Part shown: piece by piece, positions 12,173 to 22,117 of the stretch
How the letters are laid out: each line of letters begins with the position of its first letter
Position numbering within the stretch: the stretch's first letter is position 1
DNA from: Malus domestica
Taxonomy: Eukaryota; Streptophyta; Magnoliopsida; Rosales; Rosaceae
DNA: 64,000 nucleotides
NCBI RefSeq assembly: GCF_042453785.1
Contig: NC_091670.1
Coordinates: 34,483,501 to 34,547,500 of the forward strand
Reading direction: 5' to 3'
Notes under the pieces: generated by a model
What the model was told of the DNA's origin: nothing
Seen by the model: the letters and a program-made list of their open reading frames with translations, nothing else
The model's database searches: none
Translations under genes and position numbers: made by a program

Positions 12173-14137
12173 ATGGCATCAAGCAAGGGACAAGCCATTC
12201 TCGCAACCACTGAAGGAAGGATCCTAAGCACTTCTGCCGCAAACGGACAATCCATTGGCGCCACAACCGCTCCTCAACATGCCACTTCAAAATTGGTGCC
12301 GCTAAAAGAGCAAGGGGAGCATCCAAGGTGTGAGTATGTCATCAACCTGACCTCACTGGGGGCACCGAAGCACGATGTTGGGGCACACAAGATGACATCC
12401 CAAAGCAGCCAACGACGTTCTTCATCAGCATCCTGGATGTCTAAAGGAAAGTCACGTCTATTGGTCGCACAAGTCATGACTATCGGCGTTACCTCCGTTG
12501 AAGAACAACTGGCTCAAATGAATGAAGCAATCGCAAGGCTAACCCGAACTGTGGAAGAAAAAGACTTGCAAATTGCAGCACTAGTCAACCGACTGGAGGC
12601 GCAGGACGACGATAAACCCGACCCAGAAGATGATCCACTAAAGGGAGGAGCTGGCGGAGACGAAGAACCCCCGGTGAAGAAAATCGATGGGAAGCCGGAG
12701 CCAGACCAAGCAGCGGCACTCATGGGATCTCTTTCTATCCAGCAGCTGCAGGAGATGATCACCAACACCATCAAGGCACAGTACGAAGGGAGCTCACATA
12801 CCTCCTTGTTCTACTCGAAGCCCTATTCCAAGAAGATTGATGCCCTAAAAATGCCGAGGGGATATCAACCACCAAAGTTCATGCAATTTGATGGAAAGGG
12901 AAACCCGAAACAGCACGTTGCCCACTTCGTTGAAACTTGCAACAACGCAGGAACCGAAGGGGATTACCTCGCCAAGCAGTTTGTGCGCTCGCTGAAAGGA
13001 AACGCCTTTGAGTGGTACACAGACCTAGAGCCTGAGTCCATCAACAGCTGGGAGCAGTTAGAGCGGGAATTCCTCAACCGCTTCTATAGTACCCGCCGCA
13101 CTGTGAGCATGCTAGAACTAACGAGCACAAAGCAGTGGAAGGACGAGCCAGTCATTGACTACATCAACAGATGGCGCACTCTAAGCCTCGACTGTAAAGA
13201 CAGGCTCTCGGAAACCTCTTCAATCGAGATGTGCATCCAAGGCATGCAATGGGGTTTGCAATACATCCTTCAAGGCATTAAACCACGGACCTTCGAGGAA
13301 TTGGCCACTCGCGCTCATGACATGGAGTTGAGCATCGCTCATCATGGGAAGAAAGAACCGATCGCCGACTACAAGAACGACAAAGTTCTTGGGACAAAGG
13401 TGGAAAAGGCTGCATGGAAACCCACCAAGGAAGCGATGACGGTCAACACAGCTCCCGTCAAAATCTCCACACGAGGCAAGGCGATTCAAACCGAAGCTTT
13501 TCGTGATCAAGAGATGCGTAGACGCACTTTGAAGGAGCTTGAGGAAAAGATTTATCCATTCCCCGACTCTGCTGTAGTTGCCATGCTGGATGACCTGTTG
13601 GACAAAAAGGTGATCAGTTTGCCTGAGTGCAGACGGCCGGAAGAGATGAATCGTACCGACAGTCCAAGGTACTGTAAATTCCACCGCTTCATCAGTCATC
13701 CGACAGAAAAATGTTTTGTGCTGAAAGATCTCATCATGAAGTTGGCTCAGAAAGGAATCATCGAGCTAGATCTGGACGATGTGGTGAAGTCAAACTATAC
13801 CACCTTCACTTCTGGCTCTTCCGACTCAAAGTTTTCACCTCAACCGTTGGGGGCATCCTCCAAGACAAGCAAAGTTGAAGGATGGACTCAAGTCACTCCT
13901 AAGAAATTGCACAAGAAGCATACGTCTCCTCCACAAGTCCGCCAATCGGAAAGGGGGCAAAGCAGCTCTTGTCAACCTTCGAAGCAACGTGAACGTGTTG
14001 AAGATGATGAAATTTCGACATATAGATCGTCCATCCCCATCACGATGCGTGATTTCTTGCCCGAAGACTTCTTCAATCACTCGGTCAAGGCTCCTTGCTA
14101 TGAAGATTGTGAGGAACGCCTCTCCAAAATTGCTTGA
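12173..14137 (+). CDS. gag: Retrotransposon Gag polyprotein
   Basis: 654 residues from the first in-frame ATG; the frame is also open upstream through the primer site, but without an ATG. The N-terminal third is low-complexity, with a coiled-coil-like stretch (about 105-150, MNEAIARLTRTVEEKDLQI) and an acidic linker. About 245-390 matches the plant retrotransposon gag domain (PMQFDGKGNP-type start, FVRSLKGNAFEWYTDLEP, SWEQLEREFLNRFY). Near the C-terminus, CKFHRFISHPTEKC resembles a zinc-knuckle-like CX2H/HX4C module. The protein ends soon after and no protease or polymerase follows, so it would form particles but cannot reverse transcribe. The frame is unbroken, agreeing with the recent insertion. 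The Gypsy assignment rests on gag and primer-site type only. Confidence 0.88.
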   Translation: MASSKGQAILATTEGRILSTSAANGQSIGATTAPQHATSKLVPLKEQGEHPRCEYVINLTSLGAPKHDVGAHKMTSQSSQRRSSSASWMSKGKSRLLVAQVMTIGVTSVEEQLAQMNEAIARLTRTVEEKDLQIAALVNRLEAQDDDKPDPEDDPLKGGAGGDEEPPVKKIDGKPEPDQAAALMGSLSIQQLQEMITNTIKAQYEGSSHTSLFYSKPYSKKIDALKMPRGYQPPKFMQFDGKGNPKQHVAHFVETCNNAGTEGDYLAKQFVRSLKGNAFEWYTDLEPESINSWEQLEREFLNRFYSTRRTVSMLELTSTKQWKDEPVIDYINRWRTLSLDCKDRLSETSSIEMCIQGMQWGLQYILQGIKPRTFEELATRAHDMELSIAHHGKKEPIADYKNDKVLGTKVEKAAWKPTKEAMTVNTAPVKISTRGKAIQTEAFRDQEMRRRTLKELEEKIYPFPDSAVVAMLDDLLDKKVISLPECRRPEEMNRTDSPRYCKFHRFISHPTEKCFVLKDLIMKLAQKGIIELDLDDVVKSNYTTFTSGSSDSKFSPQPLGASSKTSKVEGWTQVTPKKLHKKHTSPPQVRQSERGQSSSCQPSKQRERVEDDEISTYRSSIPITMRDFLPEDFFNHSVKAPCYEDCEERLSKIA

Positions 14138-14149
14138 CAAATTCACCAA

Positions 14150-14345
14150 AGCTCATTGTCTGTAAGAGCCTAAACTGCAAGACACAAGGCTCCTCGCCCG
14201 CACGAGCCTAAACTGCATGGCACAATGCTCCTGGTCTGCACGAGCATAAAAGGCAACACCAACGCTCCTTGTCTGCACGAGTTGAAACTGCAAACGACAC
14301 CAACGCTCCTTGCCTGCACGAGTTGAAACTGCAAACGGCACAAAA
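14150..14345 (+). repeat. Short tandem repeats after gag
   Basis: About four to five imperfect units of 37-45 bp, each with GCTCCT(T/C)G.C(T/C)GCACGAG followed by T.AAACTGCA. Non-coding; its position where pol would begin marks the truncation of the element's coding region. Confidence 0.7.
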
Positions 14346-15080
14346 AGAAAATACCAAGAAAAAAAAATATGCATGTATTTGAACTACGTTACGACTTGAT
14401 CTCTTCTTTAGAGGGGTACGTAGGCAGCTTGAATATTCGAAATTTCGAGTTCAATCACATCAAAATCAAAAGAATAAATGTTTTATTAAAGAAGGTCAAT
14501 TTCATTACAAATTTATTTTTGTTAAGAAAATTTGCAATTTTCTTTGTACAAAATTAAATTACAGTTTCTTCGAAAAAAAATTTTGAATACATATGTTATT
14601 ATGTATTTAGAAAAAAAAAAGAAAAAAAAAAAGAGAAAAAAAAAAGAGATACAATTTCTTCAAAAAAAAAAAAAAAAAAATACATATGTTATTATGTATT
14701 TAGAAAAAAAAAAAAACAAAAGAAAAGAAAAAAAAAATATATATATATATATATAATATATGAGTGTCTCGGCCCAGCAGCAAAAGGGCTCAAGCCACAA
14801 CGGGCCCAAACTCCAGCTTGTCTTCTTCCTCATTTCTCCTTGGCCCACAGTGCAGCCCAGCAGAGCACACAACTCCAACCCCATCTTCTAATCACTCACT
14901 CATCCCCACTGCCAGGACACCCAAAAGCATTTCCCTTCAACTTCGTCGGCCTCCGCCGCCTCAACGACGTCGTCCTCTGGGAACGCCTCGTCGTCAAATA
15001 ACTACTTCAGTGCTGCTTCCGGGTCCACCCCAAGATTTCCTATGCCGTCTTCCACTCCCGTTGACCATTGCCTCCGTCAA
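14346..15080 (+). other. Non-coding spacer with A-rich and TA tracts
   Basis: Contains GAGGGGTACGTAGGCAGC, a motif I remember from internal regions of related plant Gypsy elements, then long A/AG-rich and (TA)n runs at about 14570-14760. GC-rich sequence begins at about 14765 and leads into the captured host fragments. The origin of 14765-15080 is not recognised. Confidence 0.5.
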
Positions 15081-15377
15081 ATGCCGCACCAGGAGATCGA
15101 TCTGCTGAAGATCGTGAAGAGGTTTTTTGGATCCGAAACCGGACTGTGGGCTCGGGTTGCAGCTACCGCTCATTGATCGCCTGCCCGATGTGCTCAAGAA
15201 CAGGCTCGATCGCTCCAGGACGCCTTCGATCTGGCAATCCGGTCCCACGACTACGGCTCCCATTACCAGGGCGTGTACCCGGTGAAATGCAACCAGGACC
15301 GGTTCGTCGTGGAGGACATTGTCAAGTTTGGATCGCCGTTCCGGTTCAGACTGGAAGTCGGGTCGAAGCCGAAGCTC
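15081..15377 (+). pseudogene. ADC: Captured arginine decarboxylase fragment
   Basis: About 99 codons, in three frames joined by two frameshifts. They read PHQEIDLLKIVK, then [20 protein letters not shown], then [20 protein letters not shown] and [12 protein letters not shown]. This is the N-terminal half of plant arginine decarboxylase, which makes agmatine for polyamines, and includes the YPVK lysine that binds pyridoxal phosphate. No intron is seen and the rest of the enzyme is missing. It lies in sense orientation inside the retrotransposon, immediately before the next captured fragment. It cannot make enzyme. Confidence 0.85.
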
Positions 15378-15396
15378 ACTCCGTACGGTAACAGCC

Positions 15397-15813
15397 ATGT
15401 CTGTACAGACCGCCGCGTCTGCCGTATCATCGCCAGACCATGCTGCCGAGAAATGGTTTTCGGTGCCGGAGCTCCGACTCCGAGACCACCGATTCACTGT
15501 GCCCCTTGACTACTCCGTCGATCGTACCGCTTCGCCTAAGATCTCAGTCTTCGCTCGCGAAGTTGTTTCAGTTAGTAAAGAAGAACAACAATTGCCATAC
15601 CTATTATATCTACAAGGTGGACTTGGATCTGAGGCCCCCGACCAACTAAATCCAGTGGATGGATATGTAAAGCAGGTGAAGAATTTCGTGTTATGTTGCT
15701 GGATCAGCGAGGAACATAGTTTATTCGAGTACACCTTGTTTCTGATGCTGCACCATGGATACGTAAAGCGTGTAAGAAGACGCTGGGGACGACATGGGAT
15801 TTCTTTAGGATGA
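15397..15813 (+). pseudogene. Captured prolyl-iminopeptidase-like hydrolase fragment
   Basis: An open frame of 138 residues starting at ATG. Residues about 20-75 read [20 protein letters not shown], then YSVDRTASPKISVFAREVVS and LPYLLYLQGG, the N-terminal part of the plant alpha/beta hydrolase annotated as proline iminopeptidase. After the QGG motif the match degrades. EEFR.MLLDQRGT, the oxyanion-side motif region, appears in another frame near 15677-15714, so a frameshift has occurred. The nucleophile elbow and the remainder are absent. Sense orientation within the retrotransposon. Confidence 0.75.
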
Positions 15814-16030
15814 GGGACGAGTAGATGAAGCACCCCGTGCTTTCCAATCAGCTCCACCACGCCACTCCTGGCCTCGGCATCGCTCTCGTTACATTCAGCG
15901 GTGAGCAGATCTACGACCGCCTCATATCAATGTTTTGAGGCACCAAATATCAACGTTTTCAGAAACCCGAGATAGGGAGAGGGCAAGAGACACATGGCGA
16001 AGATCCAACGGTCGCCGGAAGAATTTCATA

Positions 16031-16307
16031 GCTGTCGAGGCGGAGTTGGCGGCAGCCAAAAAGGCGTCTACAAATAAGGAGAGTGGAAAATCCTCTGTTC
16101 TTTTGGATGTCAAGCCTTGGGACGATGAGTCTGACATGAAGAAGCTCGATGAGGCTGTTCGGAGTGTCGAGATGGAGGGTCTCTTCTGGGGCGCATCGAA
16201 ATTGGTTTCCGTTGGTTACGGGATCAAGAAGTTGCAGATCATGCTCACCATTGTCGATGACCTTGTTTCCGTCGATGACCTCATCGAAGACCAGCTTACC
16301 GTTGAAC
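16031..16307 (+). pseudogene. Captured elongation factor 1B beta/delta fragment
   Basis: About 92 codons without a stop. They read [12 protein letters not shown], then [40 protein letters not shown] and [20 protein letters not shown], ending in TVEP. This is the C-terminal nucleotide-exchange domain of eEF1B beta/delta, missing about the last 15 residues. It sits in a longer chimeric frame (15935-16660) that runs on into the next fragment in a wrong frame. No intron interrupts it, which suggests capture from a spliced transcript. Confidence 0.88.
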
Positions 16308-16311
16308 CCCC

Positions 16312-16545
16312 GCATCGGCAACATCAGCACGGGCAGTGCACTTCTGGACTCAAAGCTCAGCAACAGCGGCGGCACCGGCAGCTTCGAGGTCGAGTCTCGG
16401 AAGCTCCCTTCCTCCAAGTACAAAAGCGTGGTCCCGTAGCCAAACGGACGCCAGGGCCCACAACGTTGCTGCACAACGCTTCCGTCGCCACAACGCCGGC
16501 ATCAACTTCGAGTCTTCATCTACTGAACCCAGCTCCCGGTCTTAG
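16312..16545 (+). pseudogene. Captured RAV/TEM-type AP2 transcription factor fragment
   Basis: One frame reads [20 protein letters not shown], then a stop, then PNGR. After an internal deletion, another frame reads [20 protein letters not shown]. These are the start and end of the AP2 domain of RAV proteins (normally [20 protein letters not shown] ... AARAYDVAAQRFRGRD). The central WLGTF-type part is missing. It follows the eEF1B fragment directly and has the same orientation. Confidence 0.75.
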
Positions 16546-17336
16546 CACTCCGCCTCGCCAAGTCCACCTTCATCACTGCAGGATCGTTCCCAAGCAGAAG
16601 TTGGTCCCCGCAAGGTTCGAGGTAAGGATGTACTTGGGAATGCCGTGGTGGCTGCTCTAAACCACTATACATCAAACAAAAAAAAAACTTGTGAATGCAT
16701 GGGGCAACCCAATCTCAAACACCATCGAGCGGGACTCCTTCTCCGTCATCTCCTGCTACTTCCAAAGCTGCACCGCTCCTCTTTGCCCATCTTCCACCGC
16801 AGCTGCCAACGACTTCAACGACCGCCGTCAAACGACTAGCCGGTCGTGAAGCTCGAAGCACCATCTTCTCCGTCCTCCTTGCTCCGCTGCCTGCAAATTT
16901 CTTTACCCATCATCAACATTTATACAAAAAAGATATATTAAAAAAATAGGATGGTGGAGCAAAGCAAAGTGGTGCATCTGGCACCACGTGAAAAAAAAAG
17001 AGGAATGGTGGATCAAAGATGGGGTACAGCCCCATGGCAGATCAAAAGTTTCTGGTGGTGCATGGGCACCATGTGCAGAAAGAAAGAAAGCAAAAAAAAT
17101 AAATAAAAAATAAATATTGTAAAAAAAAAAAAAATAAATAAATAAATAAACATAAAAAAAAATAATAATAAAAAAAAAAAAATGATGGAACTTGGTGCAT
17201 CCAGCACCAAAAGAAAAAGAAAAAAAAAACAAATGCATAGAGAGAAATAGAAGGTCCATTTTATTTATTTTTCTGGAAATTATACATAAATTTAAAAAAA
17301 AAAATCAAATCAAATCAAATTTACAAGAGGGGATAT
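16546..17336 (+). other. GC-rich remnant then A-rich spacer with GGTGC hairpins
   Basis: 16546-16900 is GC-rich and coding-like, but the source is not recognised; it may be further captured sequence. 16960-17230 holds repeated self-complementary motifs (GGTGCATCTGGCACC, GGTGCATGGGCACC, GGTGCATCCAGCACC) separated by A-rich tracts. Confidence 0.45.
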
Positions 17337-17948
17337 TCAAGGACGATCAGGTGGCGCCTCACAACTCGGCAGAGCTCCAGGAAGAGAAGGCGTTAGAGGT
17401 TGGCTGTTTGAAGCCTCAGCAGTCGGTACAGCCCCAGAAGACGAAGGTAAATGCTGCTGGAACAAACCCACAAACCTCCGATGATCAAGTAAGATCTGAC
17501 CATCAGATTCCTGCATCTGGTCAATTTTCCTCTTCATGTTTGTGGCATAGTTGTGTGCAAGCTTGTGCAACTGTTTATTCTCATGCTTGAGCCCTCTGAT
17601 CTCCTGTTTGAGACTCATCACTTCAGCCGCCAACGATTCAACTTGACGGGTTCGAGCAAATAGGCGTTGGGCCATGTTGGACACAGAACCCGCACACTGC
17701 ACACTTAGAGCCAGGGACTCCTTAACGGCCAACTCATCAGACCGCCTGGAAAGTAGTCTGTTATCTTTGGGAGTGACAAGGTTCCGGGCCACCACCGCAG
17801 CGGTCATATCATTCTTCATCACCGAATCCCCAACAGTAAGAGGACCAGTAGGGGATATGAAGGATGGGCGCCATATGTTATCTGGAGAAGACGGGACTAC
17901 CTCTTCACCAAGGTTCAAATCAAAACGACGGTCGGAGGGACCAGACAT
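17337..17948 (-). CDS. Antisense ORF of unknown function in the retrotransposon
   Basis: 203 residues from ATG (MSGPSDRRFDLNLGEEVVPS) on the strand opposite gag; 13 more codons are open upstream without an obvious need for them. About residues 95-150 form a probable coiled coil (QVESLAAEVMSLKQEIRGLK, then HENKQLHKLAHNYATNMKRK). The tail is rich in P/S. No catalytic motif is visible. Extra antisense ORFs in the 3' part are known in plant Tat-lineage Gypsy elements, and this one looks like that class. Function unknown. The frame is intact, as expected for a young insertion. Confidence 0.65.
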   Translation of the reverse strand: MSGPSDRRFDLNLGEEVVPSSPDNIWRPSFISPTGPLTVGDSVMKNDMTAAVVARNLVTPKDNRLLSRRSDELAVKESLALSVQCAGSVSNMAQRLFARTRQVESLAAEVMSLKQEIRGLKHENKQLHKLAHNYATNMKRKIDQMQESDGQILLDHRRFVGLFQQHLPSSSGAVPTAEASNSQPLTPSLPGALPSCEAPPDRP

Positions 17949-18450
17949 TTTCAAAGTGTTGAAGGAAGAAGAGATCGGACAAATCAAGATCTTAGAAGTA
18001 CAAGAGGGAAGTTTTCACAAGCGAAAATTCAAGTGTGTTTTGAAACGAACTGCATGCCTCTATAAAAAATCAGCACTCGACGGGATTTCAGAGATCGAAG
18101 AGGCGAGCTCAGAATTCGAAGAGGCCATTCAAAAATCGAAGAGGCAAGCTCAGAAATCGGAGAAGCATCTTGCTTTTCCAGACGTGTCGGCACCCGTCAC
18201 ACGCAAACTCAGCGTTGCGGAAATCACGGGTAATTTGTCGAAGCGCCAATCCCAGATATCGAAGAGGCGCCAGTCTTTTTCAGCCGAGTCATCACCTGTC
18301 ATATGCACACTCAACTTTGCGCAAATCACGGGCAATTTGTCGAAGATTTTCGGTGAAAGAGAAAGCACGTGAAATTTTACTGTTCAATCACGCGTTAGTT
18401 GCCGACACGAGTGAAAGAATAGTACCTCTACAAGTATTAAAGAACTTCCT
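17949..18450. repeat. Duplicated segments upstream of the antisense ORF
   Basis: Two copies of about 110 bp around CATTTGC or GTTGCGGAAATCACGGGTAATTT (about 18178-18245 and 18280-18345), plus repeated ATCGAAGAGGC motifs at 18090-18150. It would be the 5' leader of an antisense transcript. CTATAAAA at about 18060 is on the plus strand, so it does not serve that ORF. Confidence 0.5.
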
Positions 18451-19200
18451 ATAACTGTCCATCTTCACCCTCCATAGCAAGGCAGACATACAAAACCTTT
18501 CTTCATCTCTGAGAATGCCTTCCCAACGAAGCCTCTTGAGTTACCCAGTGTTCCTTATTCCTTGGGGTACCTCTGCAAGCCAATGACTCCAAAGCAAAAG
18601 TATCTCATATCACCAGGGTAGAAAGCAAGAGTATCTCATATCATGCGTTCTCCCTGTCCTTTCCTTTATCCCTGTTCTTACCTACAAAGACAAGGATAAA
18701 GAAAACAATATGCCGGAACTTCCACTCAAACTCGGGTAAGGAACCGACTGCTTGGAACCCTTCCCTGATTGCCTACCTAGCACTGCTCTCGAGTACTCGC
18801 CTTCCACTGCTGCTGTACTTTCAAAGAAGCTGCCACATCTGCCTGAAGAACAGATAAGGCAAGTGAAAATGATACCTTGCAGCATGTGGAGACAAGGTGC
18901 AGAAGGAACAAGCAGAGAAGAATGCAGCATGCTCAGTTAACTCGGCAGAAAGAGTCTGAGATGAAGAACTCGTTTTGACCCTCAAATTCTTGGGTCGACT
19001 TACTAGGCGTTGTGGGCTGCACGTGCTGATTCACCACCCTTGAATCAAATCCTTAAAGATCATGTCACCAACGGGAAGAAGAGCTCATCAACCTTGAAGA
19101 TCATACCGTTGACCAAACTGCTCAGGTGTGAATTAGAAAGATTGAACAAAGAAACAGGTTGTCACCTTTACCTCGTGCCTGCTTACCATGTGTTCGAGTC
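18451..19200. other. Non-coding 3' part of the gag-only element
   Basis: No supported gene. Short frames lack domains. The sequence continues into the minisatellite that precedes the 3' LTR. Confidence 0.4.
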
Positions 19201-19690
19201 AACCTTCAAGAATCAAGCCTCAACGGCCCTTGAAGAAGCTTCCAGCCAAATTCAAAATCAAGCCTCGACGGCCCTGGAAGAAATCACAAGTCCGATTCAA
19301 GATTAAGTGTCTACCACCCTTGAATCAAAACCTAGTTCAAGAATAAGCTGTGGAAAATCAACAATTGGAGGAATCTAGAAAATCCTTCAACCCAGTTCAA
19401 GATCAAAGCTGTGGAAAGTCAACAAAGCGCAACAAAATACGTGTCGATTCACCCACTACCAAAGCCAAAGATCATCTACCACATGAAACTCCTTGTGGTC
19501 CAATTTCAACCTTCAAGATCAAGCCTCGACGGCCCTTGAAGAAATTTCAAACAACAATTCAAGATCAAGCCTCAACGGCCCTTGAAGAAATCTCAAGCCC
19601 AATTCAAGATCAAGCCTCAACGGCCCTTGAAGAAATCTCCAGCCCAATTCAAGATCAAGCCTCGACGGCCCTTGGATCGACATCTATAGT
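19201..19690 (+). repeat. Minisatellite related to the LTR repeats
   Basis: About seven imperfect units of about 40 bp built on TTCAAGATCAAGCCTC(A/G)ACGG and CCCTTGAAGAAAT. The same motif makes up the repeat block inside both LTRs (11510-11940 and 20117-20547). It lies just upstream of the polypurine tract. Confidence 0.8.
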
Positions 19691-19761
19691 AAGGGACTTC
19701 AAAACACATCTCCTACACGTGACAAGCACATGTATACGACGTGCCTTGAAGTGGGGGCATT

Positions 19762-20701
19762 TGTAGACATCGAAATTTCGGTAAATAAATGTTGACCAAT
19801 AAATCAAAGTGTCAACGCTCATGTATTACATAAATTTTACACGTAGCATGTGACTCAACGAAAATTGAAATGAGTTGGAAAAGTCATCAAATAAGACACG
19901 TGTCAACACCTGGCAGAAACGACTTATTTCATCTGGGATATTATATTCAAAATTAGGCCTTGGAAAATTCTATAAATACAAGCCCATTTCATTCATTTGG
20001 AGGACCAATTCATATTACACCTTGAAGCTCTGAAGCTCTGAAGCTCCGAAGCTCTCAAGCATCCAGGTTCCCGAAGAATCAAGAAAGCTCTCTTCGTTCT
20101 TCGTTCTTCGTCCATCGCTCTTTCAAGATCAAGCCCCGACGGCCCTTGAAGAAAGCACCATCGTTCATCATCCGTTCTTCCAAGATCAAGCCCCAACGGC
20201 CCCTTTGGATCGACAACATCAACAAATCCGCTCATCCGCTGTTCATCAAGCCCAAGCCCCGACGGCCCTTGAAGAAAGCGTTCATCGTTCATCACTGTTA
20301 TTCGAGATCAAGCCCAAAAGCCCTCGAAGATCCGTTCAAGCCCAAAAGCTCTCGAAGATCCGTTCATCACTATTCTTCGAGTTCAAGCCCAAAAGCCCTC
20401 GGAAATCCGTTCATCACTGTTCTTCAAGATCAAGCCCAAAAGCCCTTGAAGATCCGTCAATCACCATTCTTCAAGATCAAGCTCAAAAGCCATTGAAGAT
20501 CCGTTCATCCTCGTTCATCCAAGATCAAGCCTCGACGGCCCTTGGATCAATCGCACATCCCACAAATCAACACCTTACGGAGATCGAATCAGAGGATCAA
20601 ATTAGAGAGAGATTGTAACCCAAAATCATCAAATACATAATATTTGTTTGTGCACGTCGTTGTTCTTGTCTCTTTCGTTTCAGGAATTTTCCGTGTTCAC
20701 A
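19762..20701 (+). repeat. 3' LTR of the gag-only retrotransposon
   Basis: 940 bp, TG...CA, apparently identical to the 5' LTR, and followed directly by target-site duplication GTTAT at 20702-20706. Confidence 0.93.
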
Positions 20702-21641
20702 GTTATATATTTTCAATGTAGGGCATTCGACTTCCTCTGGTGCAAAAAGTGATCAAACGGATGAATTTTGGAGTGATTCCAATTGGAGGATGTTCATGTG
20801 CCCTTCAAGATGATTGTGTCAAAATTCCATATTTTTCTATCTAGCCGTTTGACCGTGGCAATGAAATAAAGGCCCATCGCGCAGCTTTCCTAGATTGATG
20901 TTTCTAGACATTTTGGGTATATTGAAGGTCAAGATGGCATATTTTGAGGAAGATTCCTACTGAGGATTTGTAGGGGACGTCTTTAGCTTTCAAAAGAGAC
21001 CTTATGGGACCAAATCGTAGTTGATTTGGTAGGTCAAAAGATTAATTTCTGAGAACTCCGAATTCTAGTTCAAATAGGAAACCTTTTATTTTCTGTTTTA
21101 TCATTTAATTATGTTTCCTAGTTTTATTCTAAGACCTTTTATAGGAAGGATTTTATTTTGTAGTAGTATAAATAAGGCTTTTTATTCATTAGGAGAGAGG
21201 GGGGGAGAACGCACGCATTTTGGTTTTAGAGAGCTTTTGACGATTCAAGTTTATTTTCAAGGTGTTTTATATCCATGTTTCTAACAGTATTTTATTTTAT
21301 GATTGTTCGAAACTAGTTTCTTTTCAATTTGCTTATGATATTATGGATGCAAGTTTTGAATTATTAGTCACTGTACTTTAAACTATCTAATTGTCTTGAT
21401 GATTGGCCACCATTAGAGTATCTAGAAAAGTAATTTGATGCAATTTTGGCAGAGGGTTGTTCCTGGAATTGGCATTGGCTTCTTATGGTTAATATGTGTA
21501 ACTTCTTAGGATGGACGACATGTCTTAAGGGTTATATGGTTTTTCAGAAGGTTTTCACAAAACTTAATGAGTTTGGCATGTTCACATTCGATCTGAACAC
21601 CACAGACAAGTTGCATGTTAGATATATGTTCTATGTTGGAG

Positions 21642-22117
21642 CAGAGCCGTCCCTGAGGGTGTGCAAAAGGTGCAACCGCACAGGGCCCCCAATTCGGAAG
21701 GGCCCACAAAATTTCTTTACATGTACACATATACATATAAATATATTAAATGTGCAAGAGAATATCGAAGTTATTTGTAAGCGGTAGTGGGTTAGGCTTC
21801 CTACTCTTTCACCCAGGAGTAGGGTTCGATTCCCTATGGCTTTGCTTTGGAATTTTAATTTTTTTTGCATATTATAAACTTATTGAGCAGACAAATTTAC
21901 ACAAAAACATTCACCTTATTTCGAATTCAAGACCTTTTGAAGATAGAAAAAAAAACTCCTATAAAACAAACTTATTTTTTATTCCCTAATTTGTAATATT
22001 TCAATTTTATTGAATAAATTGAAAGTTAAGAAATAATATAAAAAAATACACCGTTAGAAAATGAAGGCCCCTGTCTAAATTTTGCACAGGGCCCCTAAAT
22101 TCTCAAGGCCGGCCCTG
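21642..22117. mobile_element. hAT-type MITE in the loop of the palindrome
   Basis: 476 bp. The terminal inverted repeats are CAGAGCCGTCCCTGAG at the left and CAGGGCCGGCCTTGAG (reverse complement) at the right. Perfect 8-bp target-site duplication TGTTGGAG (21634-21641 and 22118-22125). The ends extend into imperfectly paired GTGCAAAAGG and GGGCCC stretches. No transposase. The 8-bp duplication and CAG-type ends identify hAT. Confidence 0.9.

Larger units (their letters stand above)
11155..20701 (+). mobile_element. Young gag-only (TR-GAG type) LTR retrotransposon, Gypsy-like
   Basis: A complete element of 9547 bp: LTRs 11155-12094 and 19762-20701, primer site after the 5' LTR, polypurine tract GAAGTGGGGGCATT at 19748-19761, and target-site duplication GTTAT (11150-11154 and 20702-20706). 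The internal region encodes a full gag but no protease, reverse transcriptase, RNase H or integrase. It also holds host-gene fragments (15081-16545), an antisense ORF and minisatellites. It must rely on enzymes of an autonomous relative. It is inserted in the left arm of the palindromic element. The LTRs looked identical wherever I compared them, so insertion is recent. Confidence 0.92.

Noticed and set aside
15935..16660. 241-codon frame as a real chimeric gene
   Set aside because: Only its middle matches eEF1B. The N- and C-terminal parts are other sequence read in the wrong frame, so I call gene fragments instead of a protein.
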